Of a DNA stretch of 64,000 nucleotides, positions 1-7,997 are shown in pieces; the stretch's first letter is position 1, and each line of letters begins with the position of its first letter. The translations under genes were made by a program, and so were the position numbers. The stretch is from Pseudomonas laurylsulfativorans (lineage in GTDB: Bacteria > Pseudomonadota > Gammaproteobacteria > Pseudomonadales > Pseudomonadaceae), in NCBI RefSeq assembly GCF_002906155.1, contig NZ_MUJK01000006.1, positions 248,001 through 312,000 on the forward strand, given 5' to 3'. A model generated the notes under the pieces. The model saw only the letters and a program-made list of their open reading frames with translations. It did no database searches and was not told the DNA's origin.

Positions 1-2
1 AC

Positions 3-1088
3 CTGGTGGCGACGACATCAGGCGGACACTTCAATCTGTGGCAGAGCCGGGTTTCCGGTCGCCCGGAATACGCTGGAGAGCTGCCAGTCTCGGCGCTGGC
101 CGAAGAGATGCTGACTGAAGGCGAAGGGCAAGTCCGGGCGCTGATTACCGTGGCGGGCAATCCGGTGCTGTCCACGCCCAATGGCCGAAAACTCGAACAG
201 GCGCTGGACGGGCTGGAGTTCATGGTCAGTATCGACCTGTACATCAATGAAACCACGCGTTACGCCGACCTGATCCTGCCGTCCACCTCAGCGCTGGAAA
301 ACGACCATTACGACACCACGTTCAACCTGTTCGCGGTGCGCAACGTCACTCGTTTCAATCACGCCATCCTCGCCAAACCCAAGGGCGCGTTGCACGATTG
401 GGAAATCTTCGTCGGGCTGGCCAAGGCATTTGCCGCCAGGACCGGCAAAGAGTTGAAGCCCACCATCGCCCCGGCGCAAATGATCGATCGCGGCCTGCGC
501 ATGGGGATGTACGGCGACTCTTCAGAGCACAAGCTGTCGCTGGCGACTTTGTTCGATCATCCCCATGGTGTCGATCTTGGTGCGCTCAAGCCTAACCTGA
601 CGCCACGCCTGAAAACTGCCAATCAACGCATCCAGGCCGCGCCGGCCGCGATTCTCGCTGACCTGGCGCGCTTTGCAGCCTTGAAGGCACCCGCCGTCGA
701 CGAGTTGTTGATGATTGGCCGTCGGCATGTGCGCAGCAACAACTCATGGATGCATAACTATCATCGATTGGTGAAGGGCAAGCCGCGTCATCAGATGCTG
801 ATGCATCCGGACGATCTGGCCATTCGCGGGCTGAGCGACGGGCAGCGCGTACGGGTCAGCTCGCGGGTGGGTGTGATTGAAGTCGAAGTGCTTGGCAGTC
901 TGGACATGATGAAAGGCGTGGTCAGCCTGCCACATGGCTGGGGCCACGCGCGGCCTGGCGTGCAAATGTCGATTGCCAGCAGTCAGCCAGGCTCCAGCGC
1001 CAATGATCTGACCGACGAATGCCAGATTGACGAGTTGTCGGGAAATGCCGCGCTCAATGGCGTGCCGGTGACCGTGGCAGCTGCTTGA
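3..1088 (+). CDS. Molybdopterin-dependent oxidoreductase, C-terminal part (partial, cut by window start)
   Basis: The reading frame is already open at the window edge, so this is the last 361 or so codons of a longer protein. It reads like the C-terminal half of a bis-MGD molybdoenzyme of the formate dehydrogenase / assimilatory nitrate reductase superfamily. The first part holds the 'GNPVLSTPNG' type cofactor-binding loop and 'YADLILPSTSALEN'. The last ~110 residues form the molydopterin-dinucleotide binding domain, with 'HPDDLAIRGLSDGQRVRVSSRVG' style residues followed by a 'GWGHARPG' element. The substrate cannot be told without the N-terminal Fe-S and active-site region. It ends about 100 bp before the glutaredoxin gene. 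A GTG at 6 is only an internal codon. Confidence 0.85.
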   Translation: MVATTSGGHFNLWQSRVSGRPEYAGELPVSALAEEMLTEGEGQVRALITVAGNPVLSTPNGRKLEQALDGLEFMVSIDLYINETTRYADLILPSTSALENDHYDTTFNLFAVRNVTRFNHAILAKPKGALHDWEIFVGLAKAFAARTGKELKPTIAPAQMIDRGLRMGMYGDSSEHKLSLATLFDHPHGVDLGALKPNLTPRLKTANQRIQAAPAAILADLARFAALKAPAVDELLMIGRRHVRSNNSWMHNYHRLVKGKPRHQMLMHPDDLAIRGLSDGQRVRVSSRVGVIEVEVLGSLDMMKGVVSLPHGWGHARPGVQMSIASSQPGSSANDLTDECQIDELSGNAALNGVPVTVAAA

Positions 1089-1130
1089 ATCAGTCTGACG
1101 GAGAGACCGAGCAGGGCGCTCGGCTTTCCG

Positions 1131-1137
1131 TTACAAT
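1131..1137 (+). promoter_or_regulatory. Possible -10 element of the glutaredoxin gene
   Basis: The sequence TTACAAT lies about 50 bp before the ATG, just after a small GC-rich hairpin (1109-1124) that may end the upstream transcript. No convincing -35 was identified. The call rests on resemblance to the sigma-70 -10 consensus only. Confidence 0.25.
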
Positions 1138-1185
1138 GCGCCACCGTGCCGACCCGTGAGTCGGAAAGTTCAGCCGAGGTGCTCC

Positions 1186-1527
1186 ATGGATATCATCGAA
1201 ACGATTAAAGAGCAGATTGCCAACAACACCATTCTGCTTTACATGAAAGGCTCGCCGAATGCCCCGCAGTGCGGCTTCTCCGCGAAAGCCGCGCAGGCCG
1301 TGATGGCTTGTGGCGAAAAGTTTGCGTACGTGGACATCCTGCAGAACCCGGAAATCCGCGCCAACCTGCCAAAATACGCCAACTGGCCAACCTTCCCGCA
1401 ACTGTGGGTTGCCGGTGAGCTGGTCGGCGGTAGCGACATCATGACTGAAATGTCTGCTGACGGTTCGCTGCAGAGCCTGATCAAGGATGCCGCCGCCAAG
1501 GCCGCTGCTCCAAAGACCGAAGCCTGA
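1186..1527 (+). CDS. grxD: Monothiol glutaredoxin, Grx4/GrxD family
   Basis: This 113-residue protein is a monothiol CGFS glutaredoxin that binds and transfers [2Fe-2S] clusters in the cytoplasm with glutathione. It shows 'LYMKGSPNAPQCGFSAKA' with the CGFS active site near residue 33, then 'WPTFPQLW' (cis-Pro loop) and 'GGSDIMTEM' for glutathione contact. The ATG at 1186 was chosen because a GAGG ribosome-binding site lies 8 bp upstream and the protein then begins MDIIETI, as in relatives. A longer in-frame GTG at 1156 adds a non-conserved leader. It is convergent with the bacterioferritin gene. The iron-storage genes next door fit a role in Fe-S/iron balance. The C-terminal tail is Ala/Lys-rich. 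Confidence 0.95.
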   Translation: MDIIETIKEQIANNTILLYMKGSPNAPQCGFSAKAAQAVMACGEKFAYVDILQNPEIRANLPKYANWPTFPQLWVAGELVGGSDIMTEMSADGSLQSLIKDAAAKAAAPKTEA

Positions 1528-1537
1528 TTTGCTGTGT

Positions 1538-1633
1538 GTAGGAGCGAGCTCGCGATGGACTAAAAAACGCCGCGGGCTGTCAGGCTTGCCGCGTAATCGT
1601 TAACGACCATCGCGAGCAAGCTCGCTCCTACAG
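1538..1633. repeat. REPIN (paired inverted REP elements)
   Basis: The left arm 'gtaggagcgagctcgcgatgg' and right arm 'ccatcgcgagcaagctcgctcctac' are inverted copies flanking about 50 bp that include 'cgttaacga'. The left arm has lost part of the loop (gagctcgc instead of gagcttgctcgc). This is the commonest dispersed palindrome in this window. Confidence 0.85.
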
Positions 1634-1640
1634 CAGGCAT

Positions 1641-1681
1641 AAAAAAGCCCCGCCTCTTTTAAAGAGGGCGGGGCTTTTTAT
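1641..1681. terminator. Bidirectional rho-independent terminator between grxD and bfr
   Basis: A GC-rich stem (gccccgcctcttt / aaagagggcggggc) is flanked by an A-run on the left and a T-run on the right, so it can end transcripts from both converging genes. Confidence 0.9.
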
Positions 1682-1706
1682 TGCATCGAGATTAATGGCG
1701 TAGAAC

Positions 1707-2183
1707 TTACTCGTCGTCGCCCATTTGCGATTGCAGATAGTTCTCGATACCGATTTTGTCGATCAGGCCCAACTGGGTTTCCAGCCAGTCGATATGTTCT
1801 TCTTCGGACTCGAGGATATCTTCAAGCAGATCACGGCTACCGAAGTCGCCAACTGTTTCGCAATGCGCGATGGCTACTTTCAGATCGGCATGGCCGATTT
1901 TCTCGATACGCAGGTCGCACTCAAGCATTTCCTTGGTGTGCTCGCCGATGTGCAGCTTGCCCAAGTCCTGGACGTTCGGCAGGCCTTCAAGGAACAGAAT
2001 GCGCTTGATCAGCTTGTCCGCGTGCTTCATCTCGTCGATGGATTCGTGGTACTCGTGCTTGCCGAGTTTGTTCAGGCCCCAATCTTCATACATGCGCGCA
2101 TGCAGGAAGTATTGATTGATCGCGACCAGTTCATTGGCAAGGATCTTGTTGAGATGCTGGATGACTGTAACGTCGCCTTTCAT
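1707..2183 (-). CDS. bfr: Bacterioferritin (haem-binding iron storage)
   Basis: This 158-residue, four-helix ferritin-like protein oxidises Fe2+ at a di-iron site and stores ferric mineral in a 24-mer with haem between subunits. The di-iron ligands Glu18, Glu51, His54, Glu94, Glu127 and His130 are all visible. Met52, the axial haem ligand, is in 'DEMKHAD', so this is a haem-bearing bacterioferritin. The start at 2183 gives MKGDVTVIQHLNK as in the family, with an AGGA-like site upstream. An upstream in-frame ATG at 2213 adds ten non-conserved residues. It lies beside bfd, whose product reduces the haem to release iron. This corresponds to PAO1 bfrB by position (recall). Confidence 0.97.
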   Translation of the reverse strand: MKGDVTVIQHLNKILANELVAINQYFLHARMYEDWGLNKLGKHEYHESIDEMKHADKLIKRILFLEGLPNVQDLGKLHIGEHTKEMLECDLRIEKIGHADLKVAIAHCETVGDFGSRDLLEDILESEEEHIDWLETQLGLIDKIGIENYLQSQMGDDE

Positions 2184-2340
2184 GATGGGGTCCTGCCCTG
2201 TAATAGCTGTCAATAGAACAGAGTTTGAGCCGCGTATTTGCTAGTGTCAAACCTAAGTTATTGAAACTTAAATGAAAATTAATCGGAATAAGAATGTTTG
2301 TGTTCCGCGTCTAGAGCATAACTAGTTGATTTTCAGACAT

Positions 2341-2370
2341 AAAAAAACCGGACATATGTCCGGTTCTTTA
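2341..2370 (-). terminator. Terminator of bfd
   Basis: The stem ccggacatatgtccgg follows the bfd stop on the minus strand. The plus-strand A-run on its left becomes the U-tail for leftward transcription. Confidence 0.8.
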
Positions 2371-2381
2371 AAATTCGAGAT

Positions 2382-2600
2382 TCAAGCGGCTGTAAATTCT
2401 GCTGGATATGGAATTGCAGCCTGGGCCGTTTGCAGTTTGGTGAGTGTCTCGCGGACCACTTCCTTGGCGAGGCAGGCACATTTACCGCATTGGCTGGCAA
2501 CGCCGGTGGCCACACGGACTTCCTTGTAGCTGCAGCAACCTTCATAGATCGCATCGCGGATTTGACCGTCGGTGACGCCAGTGCAGAGGCAAACATACAT
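2382..2600 (-). CDS. bfd: Bacterioferritin-associated ferredoxin Bfd
   Basis: This 72-residue [2Fe-2S] protein docks on bacterioferritin and passes electrons to its haem to mobilise stored iron. The cluster cysteines are Cys4, Cys6, Cys38 and Cys41 in the pattern 'VCLC ... QCGKC'. The start at 2600 gives MYVCLCTG. A longer frame from 2630 would add a non-conserved leader. A good Fur-box match lies about 55 bp upstream, consistent with induction under iron starvation, as reported for bfd in P. aeruginosa. The bacterioferritin gene lies directly downstream on the same strand but has its own promoter space. Confidence 0.95.
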   Translation of the reverse strand: MYVCLCTGVTDGQIRDAIYEGCCSYKEVRVATGVASQCGKCACLAKEVVRETLTKLQTAQAAIPYPAEFTAA

Positions 2601-2651
2601 AAGGAAGGACCGTCGCTGATTGTGACTCAATTGCGATGGATCTTAATGTTA

Positions 2652-2670
2652 ACGAGAATGATTGTCAAAG
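2652..2670 (-). promoter_or_regulatory. Putative Fur box upstream of bfd
   Basis: On the minus strand the stretch contains GACAATCATTCTC, matching 11 of 13 positions of the right half of the Fur consensus GATAATGATAATCATTATC. The 2601-2911 interval has no gene. It holds this site and, nearer 2912, the peroxiredoxin promoter region, in which nothing further could be recognised. Confidence 0.6.
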
Positions 2671-2911
2671 TGGTTTCAGAGCACTTTTCGTCATAAGCGG
2701 GGATGGCTGACGAACGGTCTGCCTGGCAAGTCGGTGATACAAAACCGTCGGGGATTTCATCGTACAGGGAAAAAACAGCTAAGCCAGCTCAAACACGCGG
2801 TGTATGATGGCCGGTCTTTTGCGACCGGGGATCGTGTCACAGGGCTGTCGCCTCAGGGTGGCAGGCTGATGCGAACCCTGTTTCTCACGCTATTACACCA
2901 GGAGATATCCA

Positions 2912-3514
2912 ATGAGCGTACTCGTAGGCAAACAAGCCCCTGACTTCACCGTACCGGCCGTACTCGGCAATGGCGAGATCGTTGACAGCTTCACCCTGTC
3001 TTCGGCGATCAAAGGCAAATACGGCCTGGTGTTCTTCTACCCGCTGGACTTCACCTTCGTTTGCCCGTCCGAGCTGATCGCTCTGGACAACCGCATGTCC
3101 GAGTTCAAGGCACGCAACGTTGAAGTAGTCGCAGTGTCGATCGACTCGCACTTCACCCACAACGCCTGGCGCAACACCCCGGTCAACAATGGTGGTATCG
3201 GCGAAGTTCGCTACACCATGGCTGCCGACATCAAGCAGGAAATCATGAAAGCCTACGACGTTCAGTCCGCGGACGGCGTGGCTTTCCGTGGCGCGTTCCT
3301 GATCGACGACAAAGGTGTTGTCCGTTCGCAGATCATCAACGACCTGCCGCTGGGCCGTAACATGGAAGAGCTGCTGCGTCTGGTCGACGCTCTGCAATTC
3401 CACGAAGAGCACGGCGAAGTTTGCCCTGCCAACTGGAAGAAAGGCGACAAAGGCATGAACGCTTCGCCAGAAGGCGTTGCGGCTTACCTGACCGAGCATG
3501 CTGCCGCTCTGTAA
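2912..3514 (+). CDS. 2-Cys peroxiredoxin (AhpC/Tsa family)
   Basis: This 200-residue cytoplasmic thiol peroxidase reduces H2O2 and organic hydroperoxides. The peroxidatic Cys51 is in 'FTFVCPSE' and the resolving Cys171 in 'GEVCPANW', which defines a typical 2-Cys Prx. The C-terminal arm is complete. A GGAG ribosome-binding site precedes the ATG. It corresponds by position to PAO1 PA3529 (recall), which is distinct from the ahpCF operon. No partner reductase gene is adjacent, so the electron donor (thioredoxin or AhpF) cannot be told. The gene ends with its own terminator. Confidence 0.95.
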   Translation: MSVLVGKQAPDFTVPAVLGNGEIVDSFTLSSAIKGKYGLVFFYPLDFTFVCPSELIALDNRMSEFKARNVEVVAVSIDSHFTHNAWRNTPVNNGGIGEVRYTMAADIKQEIMKAYDVQSADGVAFRGAFLIDDKGVVRSQIINDLPLGRNMEELLRLVDALQFHEEHGEVCPANWKKGDKGMNASPEGVAAYLTEHAAAL

Positions 3515-3529
3515 GGCGCGTTGCAGGTA

Positions 3530-3561
3530 CAAAAAAACCGGCCTTCGAGGCCGGTTTTTTT
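3530..3561 (+). terminator. Terminator of the peroxiredoxin gene
   Basis: The stem accggccttcgaggccggt is followed by a seven-T run just after the stop codon. Confidence 0.92.
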
Positions 3562-3594
3562 ATGCGCGAAAGTAAATCTGCGACTGAAATCCCT

Positions 3595-3693
3595 GTAGGA
3601 GCGAGCCTGCTCGCGATGGACTCAAGAACACCGCGGTGTGTCAGGCCCCCAACGTTATTGTTGACGACCATCGCGAGCAGGCTCGCTCCCACA
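3595..3693. repeat. REPIN
   Basis: Inverted arms 'gtaggagcgagcctgctcgcgatgg' and 'ccatcgcgagcaggctcgctcccac' surround about 50 bp. It is located between the peroxiredoxin terminator and the end of rnt. Confidence 0.88.
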
Positions 3694-3715
3694 AAGAGCA
3701 AAGAGTCGACAGCCT

Positions 3716-4393
3716 TCAATCGTCAAAGTCTTCCCAGCCACCCATCTGTTTCCAGCGATTGACGATGCCGCAGAACAGCTCAGCGGTCTTCTCGGTATCG
3801 TAGCGGGCCGAGTGGGCCTCACGACCGTCGAAGTCGATGTCTGCTGCCTGGCAGGCCTTGGCCAGCACGGTTTGACCGTAGGCGAGACCTGCGAGCGTCG
3901 CGGTGTCGAAACTGGAGAACGGATGGAACGGATTACGCTTCATGTCCAGGCGCGCAACCGCTGCATTCAGGAAGCCTAGGTCGAAGCTGCTGTTATGGCC
4001 GACCAGGATCGCCCGTTTGCAGCCATTGGCCTTGAGGGCCTTGCGCACGCCGCGGAAGATATCGTTCAGGGCAGACTCTTCGCTCACGGCCATGCGCAGC
4101 GGGTGATCGAGCTTGATCCCGGTGAACTCCAGAGCGGCCGCTTCGATGTTCGCGCCTTCGAATGGCTCGACACGGAAGAAGTAGGTGTGATCCGGGTAGA
4201 CAAAACCCTTTTCATCCATGGCGATGGTGGTCGCGGCAATTTCCAGCAAGGCGTCGGTGGCCGAGTTGAAGCCACCGGTTTCTACGTCGACGACAACCGG
4301 CAGGTAACCACGAAACCGCGCTGCCATTGGATGACGGGAACCGCCTCCGCCACCTTGACCTTCCAGTTCGTCGTCGAAATGGTCTTCACTCAC
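3716..4393 (-). CDS. rnt: Ribonuclease T
   Basis: This 225-residue DEDDh 3'-5' exoribonuclease trims the 3' ends of tRNA (CCA turnover) and other stable RNAs. Exo I 'VVVDVETGG' carries Asp36 and Glu38, Exo II is 'GHNSSFDLGF', and Exo III is 'HSARYDTEKTAELF' with the catalytic His and Asp. A Gly/Asp-rich ~20-residue N-terminal extension precedes the core. Its start overlaps the end of pyrC by 4 bp (ATGA), so the two genes are translationally coupled. Confidence 0.96.
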   Translation of the reverse strand: MSEDHFDDELEGQGGGGGSRHPMAARFRGYLPVVVDVETGGFNSATDALLEIAATTIAMDEKGFVYPDHTYFFRVEPFEGANIEAAALEFTGIKLDHPLRMAVSEESALNDIFRGVRKALKANGCKRAILVGHNSSFDLGFLNAAVARLDMKRNPFHPFSSFDTATLAGLAYGQTVLAKACQAADIDFDGREAHSARYDTEKTAELFCGIVNRWKQMGGWEDFDD

Positions 4394-5436
4394 GCGTGTT
4401 CCTCCAGCAGGCGCCAGCGCAGTTTTTCACCGGCGCGCAGCGGGATAACGGTCAGCTCGCCGAAGGGCAGGCTGGTAGGGGCGGTCCATTCTTCGCGGAC
4501 CAGGGTGATGCGATCGGTGTTGGCCGGCAGACCATAGAAGCGAGGGCCGTTGAGGCTGGCGAAGGCCTCAAGCTTGTCCAGCGCATTGCGCTGTTCGAAG
4601 GCTTCGGCATACATCTCGATCGCCGCATAAGCGGTGTAGCAACCGGCGCAGCCGCAGGCCGCTTCCTTGGCGTGCTGGGCGTGGGGCGCCGAGTCGGTAC
4701 CGAGGAAGAACTTTTCGCTGCCGCTGGTGGCGGCGTCGAGCAGGGCTTCCTGGTGGGTGTTGCGCTTGAGGATCGGCAGGCAATAGAAGTGCGGCCGAAT
4801 CCCGCCCACCAGCATGTGGTTGCGGTTGTAGAGCAGGTGATGCGCAGTGATGGTCGCGCCAACGTTGGCCGAAGCCGAGTTGACGAACTGCACGGCGTCC
4901 GCTGTGGTGATGTGTTCGAAGACCACTTTGAGGGTCGGGAAACGTTCGACCACACGGCGCATGTGCTCATCGATGAAGATTTTTTCGCGGTCGAACACGT
5001 CGACATCGCCGCGGGTAACTTCACCGTGGATCAACAACGGCATCCCGACTTCGGCCATGGCCTCGAGTGCAGGGAAGATTTTGTCGATGCTGGTGACGCC
5101 AGAGTCCGAGTTGGTGGTCGCGCCGGCCGGGTACAGCTTGGCGGCGTGCACGAATCCGCTGGCCTTGGCCTCGCGAATCTCTTCAGGCTGGGTGCGGTCG
5201 GTCAGGTACAGAACCATCAGCGGCTCGAACGCGCTGCCGGCCGGGCGGGCAGCGAGAATCCGCTGGCGATAGCCGTCGGCTTCGGCCGCGTTGCGCACCG
5301 GTGGAACCAGGTTGGGCATGATGATGGCGCGGCCAAAGGTGCGCGCGACATCCGCGACGGTATTGGTCAACACGGCACCATCGCGAAGATGAATGTGCCA
5401 GTCGTCGGGACGCAGCAGGGTCAGGCGGTCGGACAT
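4390..5436 (-). CDS. pyrC: Dihydroorotase (class II, pyrC type)
   Basis: This 348-residue zinc amidohydrolase interconverts carbamoyl-aspartate and dihydroorotate in pyrimidine synthesis. His14 and His16 in 'WHIHLRD', the carboxylated Lys100 in 'HAAKLYPAG', His in 'LLIHGEV', His in 'VFEHITT' and the catalytic Asp in 'LGTDSAPH' are all present. Length equals the E. coli enzyme. It is the first gene of a pyrC-rnt pair read leftward and is divergent from motY with about 160 bp between them. Confidence 0.97.
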   Translation of the reverse strand: MSDRLTLLRPDDWHIHLRDGAVLTNTVADVARTFGRAIIMPNLVPPVRNAAEADGYRQRILAARPAGSAFEPLMVLYLTDRTQPEEIREAKASGFVHAAKLYPAGATTNSDSGVTSIDKIFPALEAMAEVGMPLLIHGEVTRGDVDVFDREKIFIDEHMRRVVERFPTLKVVFEHITTADAVQFVNSASANVGATITAHHLLYNRNHMLVGGIRPHFYCLPILKRNTHQEALLDAATSGSEKFFLGTDSAPHAQHAKEAACGCAGCYTAYAAIEMYAEAFEQRNALDKLEAFASLNGPRFYGLPANTDRITLVREEWTAPTSLPFGELTVIPLRAGEKLRWRLLEEHA

Positions 5437-5595
5437 GAGGGGATTCCAGGCGGGTCAAACTGAGGGGAATGCTACCGGAAAAGACTCTTGCAGGCACTCG
5501 CTATCAAGTTTTGCGGGAAGCTTCCGATATCCAACAGGTATGCCGTAAGCATGTGTATGCCGGTCTTTTTGTTGTAGAAGCCAGTGGAGCCCCCC

Positions 5596-6501
5596 GTGCG
5601 CCAGCGTTATTTAGCCTTGCTCAGTGTGTTTGCCAGCCTTCCCGCGATGGCGCTCACTTTCCAGACTCGTCTGGAGAGCATTGAGTGGACGGTCGAAGGC
5701 GACAAGTTCGAATGCCGCCTGGCGCAGCCGATTACCGACTTCGGTTCGGGCGAGTTCGTGCGCAAGGCCGGTGAGCAGGCAACGTTTCGTCTGAAGGCCT
5801 ATAACCCGATGATGGGCGGCGGTTCGGCGACCTTGTTGGCCGCCGCGGCACCGTGGCAACCGGGGCGTGACGATATCAACCTGGGCACGGTGAGAGTCGG
5901 CAGCGGCAACGTGTTGTTCAACAGTTCACAGGTTCAGGCAGGGCGTCTGATCAGTGGCTTGATGGACGGTCGCAGCCCGGTGGTTCGCCACTCCTCGGGT
6001 GATGGTCGGGTGTCGGAAGTGCGATTGCTGCCGGTCAGGTTCACCAAAGCATTTGCCGACTACCAGGGTTGCGTGGCGAAACTGTTGCCACAGAATTTCG
6101 AACAGGTGAAGCAATCCGAAATAGGCTTCCCCGGCGGCGGAATCGAACTCGACAGCGCAGCAAAAGCCAAACTGCAGGTGATGCTGGAGTACATGAAGGC
6201 CGATCCGACGGTCAATCACATCGAGCTCGACGGTCACTCCGACAATAGCGGCAACCGCCTGACCAACCGCGACCTGTCGCGGCGCCGGGCCCTGGCTGTG
6301 ATGGAGTTCTTCAAGGCCAACGGCATCCAGGAGTCACAAATCACCGTGCGTTTCCATGGCGAACGTTATCCGGTGGCGCCTAACACCAACAACGTCAACC
6401 GCGCGAAGAACCGTCGGGTGGCGGTACGCCTGGACCGCGGAGCGCCCGCGGAACAAGTCGCCCCGCAGGCGACGAAAGCGGCCACTTCGGCAACTTCCTG
6501 A
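5596..6501 (+). CDS. motY: MotY, OmpA-domain protein of the flagellar stator ring
   Basis: This is a periplasmic protein of 301 residues with a signal peptide (about 20 residues, ending 'LPAMA'), an N-terminal beta-rich domain and a C-terminal OmpA peptidoglycan-binding domain ('IELDGHSDNSG ... LSRRRALAV'). In Pseudomonas MotY belongs to the T-ring that anchors MotAB/MotCD stators. The start is a GTG at 5596, preceded at 7 bp by GGAG. An earlier GTG at 5584 has no site. The neighbourhood pyrC-motY-argG is the same as in PAO1 (recall), which supports the symbol over a generic OmpA-family label. Confidence 0.88.
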   Translation: MRQRYLALLSVFASLPAMALTFQTRLESIEWTVEGDKFECRLAQPITDFGSGEFVRKAGEQATFRLKAYNPMMGGGSATLLAAAAPWQPGRDDINLGTVRVGSGNVLFNSSQVQAGRLISGLMDGRSPVVRHSSGDGRVSEVRLLPVRFTKAFADYQGCVAKLLPQNFEQVKQSEIGFPGGGIELDSAAKAKLQVMLEYMKADPTVNHIELDGHSDNSGNRLTNRDLSRRRALAVMEFFKANGIQESQITVRFHGERYPVAPNTNNVNRAKNRRVAVRLDRGAPAEQVAPQATKAATSATS

Positions 6502-6513
6502 CTCGGCGGTCAT

Positions 6514-6572
6514 CGTCGCCCTCTCGACATAATCTGTCGCTTCGTCGTCATAAGCTGTCGCGCCACTGTAAA
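6514..6572 (+). promoter_or_regulatory. Triple ArgR half-site array upstream of argG
   Basis: TGTCGC occurs at 6535-6540 and 6556-6561, and CGTCGC at 6514-6519, so the three are spaced exactly 21 bp. The dinucleotide 8 bp after each hexamer is CA, CA and AA. This fits the P. aeruginosa ArgR half-site TGTCGCN8AAN5, whose repeat length is 21 bp. The third copy overlaps a possible -10 (TATTCT at 6574-6579), so bound ArgR would block the promoter. Confidence 0.65.
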
Positions 6573-6630
6573 TTATTCTGTATGAGCGGTAGACTTCCCG
6601 GCTTTCCGTAGAACCCCGTGGAGTGATGGC

Positions 6631-7848
6631 ATGGCGGACGTAAACAAGGTCGTTCTGGCGTATTCCGGCGGCCTGGACACTTCGGTGATCCTCAAGTGGC
6701 TGCAGGATACTTATAACTGTGAAGTGGTGACCTTCACCGCTGACCTGGGTCAGGGCGAAGAGGTCGAACCTGCACGCGCCAAGGCTCAGGCCATGGGCGT
6801 CAAAGAGATCTACATCGACGACTTGCGCGAAGAGTTCGTGCGCGATTTCGTTTTCCCGATGTTCCGCGCCAACACCGTTTACGAAGGCGAGTACCTGCTG
6901 GGTACCTCCATCGCTCGTCCGTTGATCGCCAAGCGCCTGATCGAAATCGCCAACGAAACCGGCGCTGACGCCATTTCCCATGGTGCCACCGGCAAGGGCA
7001 ACGACCAGGTTCGTTTCGAACTGGGCGCGTACGCCTTGAAGCCTGGTGTGAAAGTGATCGCTCCGTGGCGCGAATGGGACCTGTTGTCCCGTGAAAAGCT
7101 GATGGATTACGCCGATAAGCACGCGATCCCGATCGAGCGCCATGGCAAGAAGAAATCCCCGTACTCCATGGATGCCAACCTGCTGCACATCTCCTATGAA
7201 GGCGGCGTGCTGGAAGACACCTGGACCGAGCACGAAGAAGACATGTGGCGCTGGACCGTCTCCCCGGAGAACGCTCCCGACAAACCGCAGTACCTGGAAC
7301 TGACCTACCGCAACGGCGACATCGTCGCACTGGACGGCGTCGAAATGACTCCGGCCACCGTGCTGGCGACCCTGAACCGTATCGGTGGCGAACATGGTAT
7401 CGGGCGTCTGGACATCGTCGAGAACCGCTACGTGGGCATGAAGTCCCGTGGCTGCTACGAAACTCCTGGCGGCACCATCATGCTGCGCGCCCACCGTGCG
7501 ATCGAATCGATCACTCTGGACCGCGAAGTGGCTCACCTCAAAGACGAGCTGATGCCCAAGTACGCCAGCCTGATCTACACCGGTTACTGGTGGAGTCCTG
7601 AGCGTCTGATGCTGCAACAGATGATCGATGCGTCCCAGGTCAACGTGAACGGCGTTGTGCGCCTGAAGCTGTACAAGGGCAATGTGATCGTCACTGGCCG
7701 CAAGTCCGACGACTCACTGTTCGACGCCAACATCGCTACCTTCGAAGAAGATGGCGGCGCGTACAACCAAGCGGATGCAGCGGGCTTCATCAAGCTCAAC
7801 GCCTTGCGCATGCGCATTGCGGCGAACAAAGGCCGGAAGCTGTTCTGA
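6631..7848 (+). CDS. argG: Argininosuccinate synthase
   Basis: This 405-residue cytoplasmic enzyme joins citrulline and aspartate using ATP in arginine synthesis. The N-terminal PP-loop 'LAYSGGLDTSVIL' binds ATP. 'SHGATGKGNDQVRFE' and 'KSRGCYETPGGTI' are the citrulline/aspartate signatures. Length is that of the common 400-residue class. A GGAG sits 7 bp before the ATG. The leader carries three tandem ArgR half-sites, which suggests repression by arginine. Confidence 0.98.
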   Translation: MADVNKVVLAYSGGLDTSVILKWLQDTYNCEVVTFTADLGQGEEVEPARAKAQAMGVKEIYIDDLREEFVRDFVFPMFRANTVYEGEYLLGTSIARPLIAKRLIEIANETGADAISHGATGKGNDQVRFELGAYALKPGVKVIAPWREWDLLSREKLMDYADKHAIPIERHGKKKSPYSMDANLLHISYEGGVLEDTWTEHEEDMWRWTVSPENAPDKPQYLELTYRNGDIVALDGVEMTPATVLATLNRIGGEHGIGRLDIVENRYVGMKSRGCYETPGGTIMLRAHRAIESITLDREVAHLKDELMPKYASLIYTGYWWSPERLMLQQMIDASQVNVNGVVRLKLYKGNVIVTGRKSDDSLFDANIATFEEDGGAYNQADAAGFIKLNALRMRIAANKGRKLF

Positions 7849-7866
7849 GACCTTTGAGGTAGTGAT

Positions 7867-7897
7867 GGATGCCTGATCTCGTCCAGGACGAGGTCAG
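7867..7897. terminator. Strong hairpin after argG (possible terminator without T-run)
   Basis: Inverted halves tgcctgatctcgtcc / ggacgaggtcaggca lie 19 bp after the argG stop. The stem is long but followed by a G-run, not T, so it may stabilise the mRNA 3' end or act with Rho. It is also in the convergent space with the minus-strand gene at 7998. Confidence 0.4.
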
Positions 7898-7997
7898 GCA
7901 CCTGAAAGCGGGGGGTGATGCCTGTTCCTGCGTTGTCGGTTGCTTTGGTTTGCGCTGACGATTTCCTGTTTTTTCTCCTTCCTGCGGTCTGTCTGTT

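Noticed and set aside
4327..5463. Long plus-strand frame opposite pyrC and rnt
   Set aside because: Shadow of two well-identified genes; translation has no recognisable domain.
6514..6572. Possible CRISPR-like or tandem repeat array
   Set aside because: Only three short 6-bp units at 21-bp spacing; fits ArgR half-sites, not CRISPR repeats and spacers.
6334..7617. Long minus-strand frame opposite argG
   Set aside because: Antisense shadow; argG is certain.
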